NCBI GenBank assembly: GCA_035296325.1
Contig: DATHBD010000005.1
Location: 1 to 64,000, forward strand
DNA: 64,000 bases
DNA from: DATHBD01 sp035296325
GTDB lineage: Bacteria; Actinomycetota; Actinomycetes; Mycobacteriales; Micromonosporaceae
Direction of reading: 5' to 3'
Part shown: positions 60,749 to 64,000 of the stretch, one piece after another
Layout: every line of letters starts with the position of its first letter
Position numbering within the stretch: the first letter of the stretch is position 1
The notes under the pieces: model-generated
The model's database searches: none
What the model was told of the DNA's origin: nothing
The model's input: the letters and a program-made list of their open reading frames with translations, nothing else
Program-made: the position numbers and the translations under genes

Positions 60749-60895
60749 TTGCAGGTGGCATGGGGATTCACTAACCTCAGCGCGTCACACCGTTCGCACG
60801 GACCCGCCTGGCCCCGCCGGCGAGCCCGGTCGCCACCCCACAGTGACTACGGTGTGTCACCGCGTTCCGGCGCTCGGGGTACGAGGAGCTGGCTT
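60749..60895 (+). promoter_or_regulatory. Promoter and long structured leader of the NlpC/P60 gene
   Basis: TTGCAG (60749-60754) and TAACCT (60772-60777), 17 nt apart, make a good vegetative promoter. Transcription would start near 60784, giving an untranslated leader of about 112 nt. In it CACACCGT (60786-60793) can pair with ACGGTGTG (60849-60856), enclosing a GC-rich arm. GAGGAG (60883-60888) is the ribosome site. NlpC/P60 genes of actinobacteria often sit behind c-di-AMP (ydaO) riboswitches; I do not see the hallmark ydaO strings, so the leader is unassigned. Confidence 0.5.
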
Positions 60896-61897
60896 ATGGC
60901 ATCCGCGCGTGGACTGACGGCCACCATGGCCAGGGCGGCAGTGGCCACCGCCACCGCCTGCCTCGTTCTGGTCGCATCCACATCGGCGTACGCGGCCCCG
61001 ACGCCCGCCGAGGTCGAGGCGCAGATCGACGCCGCCTGGGAGCACCTCGAGCCGGTGATCGAGCAGTACAACGCCGTCCGGGTGGAACTCAAGGCCAGCC
61101 AGGGCAAGGCCGCTGAACTCCAGGCGAAGATGGCTCCGCTGCAGCTGCAGGTGGATCTCGCGCTGGACCGGGTGTCCGACATCGCGGTCCGGGCCTACAT
61201 GGGCGGCTCCACCACCACCCTGAACGCCATGCTGAGCGGCGGCTCACCGGCGACCCTGGCGGACCAGCTCAGCCTGCTGAACCAGTTGGCCCGAGCCGAC
61301 CGGGACCGGATCCAGGCGGTCACCCAGACCAGGGACACCTACACGAAGGAGAAGGTCGCGCTCGATGCGCTGGTCGGCAAACTGGCCGCCCAGGACGCGG
61401 AGCTCGCCGGCAAGAAGCAAGAGATCGAGAAGAAGATCAACGATCTGGAGAAGATGCGCCAACAGGCGTCCAGGTCGGCCGGACCAGGCGTTGCGCCGGC
61501 GAAACCCCCGACCAACAACACCCCGTGCCCGCTGCAGGCCGGCAGCGGCGCGGCCGCCGTGGCGGTGGCGAAGGCGTGCGATCAGCTCGGCAAGCCGTAC
61601 TACTGGGGGGCCGAGGGTCCGAATTCGTTCGACTGCTCCGGCTTGACCATGTTCGCGTGGAAGGCGGCCGGTCGCTCCCTGCCGCACAACGCCAAGGCGC
61701 AGTACAACTCCATGCCCCACGTGACCAGGGCTCAGCTGCGCCCCGGCGACCTGGTCTTCTCCTACTCCGACCTGCACCACGTCGGCCTGTACATCGGCGG
61801 CGGCTACGTCGTGCACGCCCCGAGAAGCGGCAAAACGGTCGAGGTGACGCCGGCCGACCGACCCGGCACCCCGCAGTTCTACGGCCGCCCGGGCTGA
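60896..61897 (+). CDS. Secreted NlpC/P60 peptidoglycan endopeptidase (RipA-like)
   Basis: 333 residues from ATG 60896. A signal peptide (residues ~1-35, ending STSAYAAP) is followed by a coiled coil of ~170 residues: AQIDAAWEHLEPVIEQYNAVRVELKASQGKAAELQ, then DRDRIQAVTQTRDTYTKEKVALDALVGKLAAQDAELAGKKQEIEKKINDLEKMRQQ. A Pro/Asn linker leads to the NlpC/P60 domain, with catalytic Cys in NSFDCSGLTMFAWKAAG and His in DLHHVGLYIGGGYVVHAPRSG. It cleaves peptidoglycan stem peptides outside the cell, as RipA and RpfA-associated enzymes do. The promoter is strong and the leader long, so expression is probably controlled at both levels. Confidence 0.94.
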   Translation: MASARGLTATMARAAVATATACLVLVASTSAYAAPTPAEVEAQIDAAWEHLEPVIEQYNAVRVELKASQGKAAELQAKMAPLQLQVDLALDRVSDIAVRAYMGGSTTTLNAMLSGGSPATLADQLSLLNQLARADRDRIQAVTQTRDTYTKEKVALDALVGKLAAQDAELAGKKQEIEKKINDLEKMRQQASRSAGPGVAPAKPPTNNTPCPLQAGSGAAAVAVAKACDQLGKPYYWGAEGPNSFDCSGLTMFAWKAAGRSLPHNAKAQYNSMPHVTRAQLRPGDLVFSYSDLHHVGLYIGGGYVVHAPRSGKTVEVTPADRPGTPQFYGRPG

Positions 61898-61899
61898 CT

Positions 61900-62478
61900 T
61901 CAGCCGGTCGGCCAGGTCCGCCAGTTCTGCCACGCGCGACTCGCGGTGGGCCCGCGCTGACCCTGGTACCGCGAGCCGTACACCGCCGATCCGTACGGAT
62001 GCTCCGCCGGCGAGGACAACCGGAAGATGCACAGCTGCCCGATCTTCATCCCGGGCCACAGCGTGATCGGCAGGTTCGCCACATTGGACAGCTCCAGCGT
62101 GACGTGCCCGGAGAAGCCCGGGTCGATGAAGCCGGCGGTGGAGTGGGTGAGCAGCCCGAGTCGGCCCAGGCTGGACTTGCCCTCCAGGCGGCCGGCGAGC
62201 TGATCGCCAAGCGTGATCACCTCGAGCGTGGACGCCAGCACGAACTCGCCCGGGTGCAGCACGAACGGCTGCCCGTCCACGACCTCCACCATCGCCGTGA
62301 GGTCGTCCTGCTGGACCGCCGGGTCGATGTGTGTGTACAGGTGGTTGTTGAACACCCGGAACCAGCGATCCAGCCGCACGTCGATGCTGGACGGCTGGAC
62401 CAGCGCCGGCTCGAACGGCTCAAGCCGGAGCTGGCCGGACTTCAGCTCACCAACCAGATCGCGGTCGCTCAGCAGCAT
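61900..62478 (-). CDS. dcd: dCTP deaminase, bifunctional dCTP deaminase/dUTPase type
   Basis: 192 residues from ATG 62478. MLLSDRDLVGELKSGQLRLEPFEPALVQPSSIDVRL, GKSSLGRLGLLTHSTAGFIDPGFSGHVTLELSNVANLPITLWPGMKIGQLC and the C-terminal YGSRYQGQRGPTASRAWQNW match the mycobacterial bifunctional enzyme closely. It converts dCTP to dUMP directly, making dTMP precursor and keeping dUTP low. The HSTAGFIDPGF stretch has the catalytic region with the Thr and Ala-Gly typical of the bifunctional form. It converges on the NlpC gene with 2 bp between, so the 3' ends overlap. Confidence 0.95.
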   Translation of the reverse strand: MLLSDRDLVGELKSGQLRLEPFEPALVQPSSIDVRLDRWFRVFNNHLYTHIDPAVQQDDLTAMVEVVDGQPFVLHPGEFVLASTLEVITLGDQLAGRLEGKSSLGRLGLLTHSTAGFIDPGFSGHVTLELSNVANLPITLWPGMKIGQLCIFRLSSPAEHPYGSAVYGSRYQGQRGPTASRAWQNWRTWPTG

Positions 62479-62581
62479 CCGACGAGCGTACGGCGGGCCT
62501 GACACGGGTCGGTGCCCGCCCCGACTGCGGGCCGCGCCACGACCCGGGTTGGCCCCGCCGCCCGCGCCGGGTACCGCGACG

Positions 62582-62610
62582 TTGTCGTTCCGACGCGTGC
62601 CGCCTAGGGT
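62582..62610 (+). promoter_or_regulatory. Leaderless promoter of the membrane protein gene
   Basis: TTGTCG (62582-62587) and TAGGGT (62605-62610) are 17 nt apart, and the ATG at 62617 is 6 nt downstream, so transcription probably starts at the A of ATG. Confidence 0.6.
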
Positions 62611-62616
62611 CTGGCC

Positions 62617-63039
62617 ATGACCGAGCCGAGCACGTCTCAGCAATCGCGGCGGTCGATCACCATCCGGCGGCTGACCTTGGTATTGTTCCTGTACTTCGGC
62701 TGGTACGTGGGGTGCGCCGTGGTGGCCCTCTGGAGAGCGGCGTCCATGAGGGGCGAGTGGTACCTCCCGGCGCAGGGCGATGCCTACACCGGCTCAAGCG
62801 AAGCCTGGCCCGGTGCCCTGGATGCGGTGTGGCCGCTCCTCACCTACACCGCGCTCCTGGGGAACTACGTCGCCGTACCCGCGGTGGTGTTTGCCGGCTT
62901 CCGGCTGGCCGACCCCGAGGTGCGCGCGTCGCGGGCCACCTGGACCTGGTTGCTGGTCGGCGCTCTGCTGGTCGCGGGCACCGTTGTGGTCGGGTCATCG
63001 GACCCCGGGGACCAGGTCCGGAACTGGATCCTGGACTGA
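62617..63039 (+). CDS. Hypothetical three-span membrane protein
   Basis: 140 residues from ATG 62617. After a short polar N-terminus (MTEPSTSQQSRRSITIRR) come three spans: LTLVLFLYFGWYVGCAVVALW, VWPLLTYTALLGNYVAVPAVVFAGF and WTWLLVGALLVAGTVVVGSS. The first loop is outside and holds GEWYLPAQGDAYTGSSEAW. No family is recognised. The gene is backed by a leaderless promoter with a good -35/-10, so it is expressed, but its role is unknown. Confidence 0.75.
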   Translation: MTEPSTSQQSRRSITIRRLTLVLFLYFGWYVGCAVVALWRAASMRGEWYLPAQGDAYTGSSEAWPGALDAVWPLLTYTALLGNYVAVPAVVFAGFRLADPEVRASRATWTWLLVGALLVAGTVVVGSSDPGDQVRNWILD

Positions 63040-63114
63040 CGTCGCCAGAGCTCGGGTCCACCCGGCGCCGGCCGTTCCACGGCCGAGGGACACCCGGCCG
63101 GGTGTCTACTGTGT

Positions 63115-63136
63115 TCGTACATATGTTCGATAGAGT
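63115..63136 (+). promoter_or_regulatory. LexA (SOS) box over a promoter
   Basis: TCGTACATATGTTCGA (63115-63130) matches the actinobacterial LexA consensus TCGAAC-N4-GTTCGA at 11 of 12 fixed positions. It is followed at once by TAGAGT (63131-63136), the -10 box of the next gene. Binding would block transcription, so induction after DNA damage is expected. Confidence 0.65.
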
Positions 63137-63142
63137 GTGCGG

Positions 63143-63643
63143 ATGGTCTTCTGGTCTGAGTTCTCTGCCGCCGCGCCCGACGTGGCCCGCGCCGTCCGCG
63201 CCCTGCTGTGCCAGTACGGTCCGGGGCTGGGATATCTGGCGACGGTGCGCCCGGATGGCGCCCCGCGCATCCATCCCGTGTCACCGGTCATCGCGGACGG
63301 CGGGCTGTTCTGCTTCCTCCTGGACTCGCCGAAGCGCCGAGACCTGCAGCGGGACGGCCGCTACGCGCTGCACGCCTACCCGGCCGAGACGTCCGACGAC
63401 GAGGCGTCCCTTTCCGGGCTCGCCTGGCCGGTGACCGACGCGGCTCGACGGCGACGGGTGGCCGAGGCCGTCCGCGCAGCGCCCCGGGTGGACTGGCAGC
63501 TTTTCGAGTTGACGGTGGAGGTTGCGCTCGTCGTGCGCCGGCGCGACGAGCTGGGCGGGCTGGGGGCGGCGGGCCGCGCCGGGCTGCCGGTCGAGCGCCT
63601 GGTCTGGCGGGACGAGTCCCGTCTGCTGCAGCGGGTGTCCTGA
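63143..63643 (+). CDS. Pyridoxamine 5'-phosphate oxidase-like flavin-barrel protein
   Basis: 166 residues from ATG 63143, 6 nt after the TAGAGT box (leaderless); GTG 63137 is also possible. The split-barrel fold is shown by ALLCQYGPGLGYLATVRPDGAPRIHPVSPVIADGGLFCFLLDSPKRRDLQRDGRYALHAYPAETSDDE, the usual FMN/F420-binding barrel with the Arg/Lys pair that contacts the phosphate. The C-terminal half is helical and strand-mixed (LFELTVEVALVVRRRDELG). Relatives include FMN- or F420-dependent reductases and heme-handling proteins; the substrate is unknown. A LexA-type box upstream would place it in the SOS response. Confidence 0.88.
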   Translation: MVFWSEFSAAAPDVARAVRALLCQYGPGLGYLATVRPDGAPRIHPVSPVIADGGLFCFLLDSPKRRDLQRDGRYALHAYPAETSDDEASLSGLAWPVTDAARRRRVAEAVRAAPRVDWQLFELTVEVALVVRRRDELGGLGAAGRAGLPVERLVWRDESRLLQRVS

Positions 63644-63693
63644 CCCGTTGGTGCGGGGGGAGTCGGGATTCGGTAGAGTGGGTGCCGCTCCCC

Positions 63694-63767
63694 GCGGGTG
63701 TAGTTCAATGGCAGAACATCAGCTTCCCAAGCTGACAGTGAGGGTTCGATTCCCTTCACCCGCTCCA
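63694..63767 (+). tRNA. tRNA-Gly (anticodon CCC)
   Basis: Acceptor GCGGGTG pairs with CACCCGC, discriminator T, CCA encoded. D-arm GTTC/GAAC, anticodon stem TCAGC/GCTGA with loop TTCCCAA (CCC), T-loop TTCGATT. Length is 74 nt. A TAGAGT box lies upstream at 63674-63679. Confidence 0.96.
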
Positions 63768-63823
63768 GTGCCGGCACGAAGCCAGACCAGGGTGGCGTAA
63801 CGGCTGGCCAGCTGAAGCAAGCG

Positions 63824-64000
63824 CTACGTGCCTGATCGGCTACCAGCGACGGGGCTGATCAGGTCGTCAATGGCGAGGTCCGTTGCGGCGTACGGCACGG
63901 GGATGCGTTCCCCATGACGGTACTCAACCCGCGTCCGGTAGCCCGTCGAGATCGGGTCGGTGTGCACATAGATCGCCTCTTGGGTGATCACCCAGTAGGT
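63824..64000 (-). CDS. 3' end of a probable Uma2-family endonuclease-fold gene
   Basis: The frame runs from the window edge to a TAG at 63824-63826, giving 58 C-terminal residues: TYWVITQEAIYVHTDPISTGYR, TRVEYRHGERIPVPYAATDLAIDDLI, then SPVAGSRSGT. The opening strand YWVITQEAIYVHT recalls the C-terminal part of Uma2 (DUF820) proteins (EYWVVDPE...), a PD-(D/E)XK nuclease-like family very common in actinobacteria. The catalytic part is outside the window. The 5' end is missing only because the window ends. Confidence 0.55.
   Translation of the reverse strand, partial: TYWVITQEAIYVHTDPISTGYRTRVEYRHGERIPVPYAATDLAIDDLISPVAGSRSGT

Noticed and set aside
60778..60895. ydaO (c-di-AMP) riboswitch before the NlpC/P60 gene
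   Set aside because: The position fits, but the hallmark conserved strings could not be recognised; kept only as an unassigned leader.

Overview
The window is very GC-rich actinobacterial DNA. I infer a member of the Micromonosporaceae (Micromonospora/Actinoplanes type). The basis is codon bias, many GTG starts, many probable leaderless promoters (a TAnnnT box about 6-9 nt before the start codon), and the gene block fhaA-fhaB-pstP-rodA-pbpA-pknA-pknB with trpG, a class E sortase, a DUF881 protein and crgA. In actinobacteria that block lies close to dnaA/oriC. The short proteins at 9511-9711 and 37812-38075 are of types I associate with this family. No dnaA, insertion sequence, phage or CRISPR array is visible.

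Layout. 1-2.7 kb: 3' part of a coiled-coil/WD40 protein. 2.7-6.4 kb: ArsR-SRPBCC pair, then an operon for a secreted TolB-like protein and an RTX-type calcium-binding protein. 6.6-13.1 kb: housekeeping and unknown genes (methyltransferase, YbaK-type deacylase, SufE, CBS protein, SGNH hydrolase, rhodanese). 13.2-16.7 kb: GH130 phosphorylase overlapping a GT4 glycosyltransferase with a long C-terminal extension. 16.9-21.6 kb: an Hsp90-family ATPase translationally coupled to a 970-residue TPR-like protein. 21.6-30.3 kb: a leucine/isovalerate catabolism (liu-type) cluster (TetR, biotin carboxylase, HMG-CoA lyase, carboxyltransferase, acyl-CoA dehydrogenase) interrupted by two genes for secreted proteins, one a modular chaplin-like protein. 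30.4-41.6 kb: an XRE-STAND regulator, DUF805, a glutamate-cysteine ligase-like enzyme, membrane proteins, a PASTA protein, an XRE/DUF397 pair, and an epimerase/WecG-type glycosyltransferase pair.

41.8-55.5 kb: tRNA-Leu, then the cell-wall growth and Ser/Thr kinase locus on the + strand, meeting the - strand group trpG-small membrane protein-sortase E-DUF881; crgA diverges from DUF881. 55.7-64 kb: an EtfD-like Fe-S oxidoreductase behind a strong palindrome, a pair of CNNM/CorC transporters, an NlpC/P60 hydrolase with a long leader, bifunctional dcd, a membrane protein, a flavin-barrel protein behind a LexA-type box, tRNA-Gly(CCC), and the 3' end of a probable Uma2-family gene.

The most unusual content is the Hsp90-TPR operon, the modular chaplin-like protein (five repeats, RGD-containing decapeptides, His-rich tract), the apparent absence of a biotinyl carrier domain in the carboxylase cluster, two groups of DnaA-box-like sites, and a near-perfect LexA site before a flavin-barrel gene. 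Function calls rest on recognised motifs read by eye; no database search was possible.
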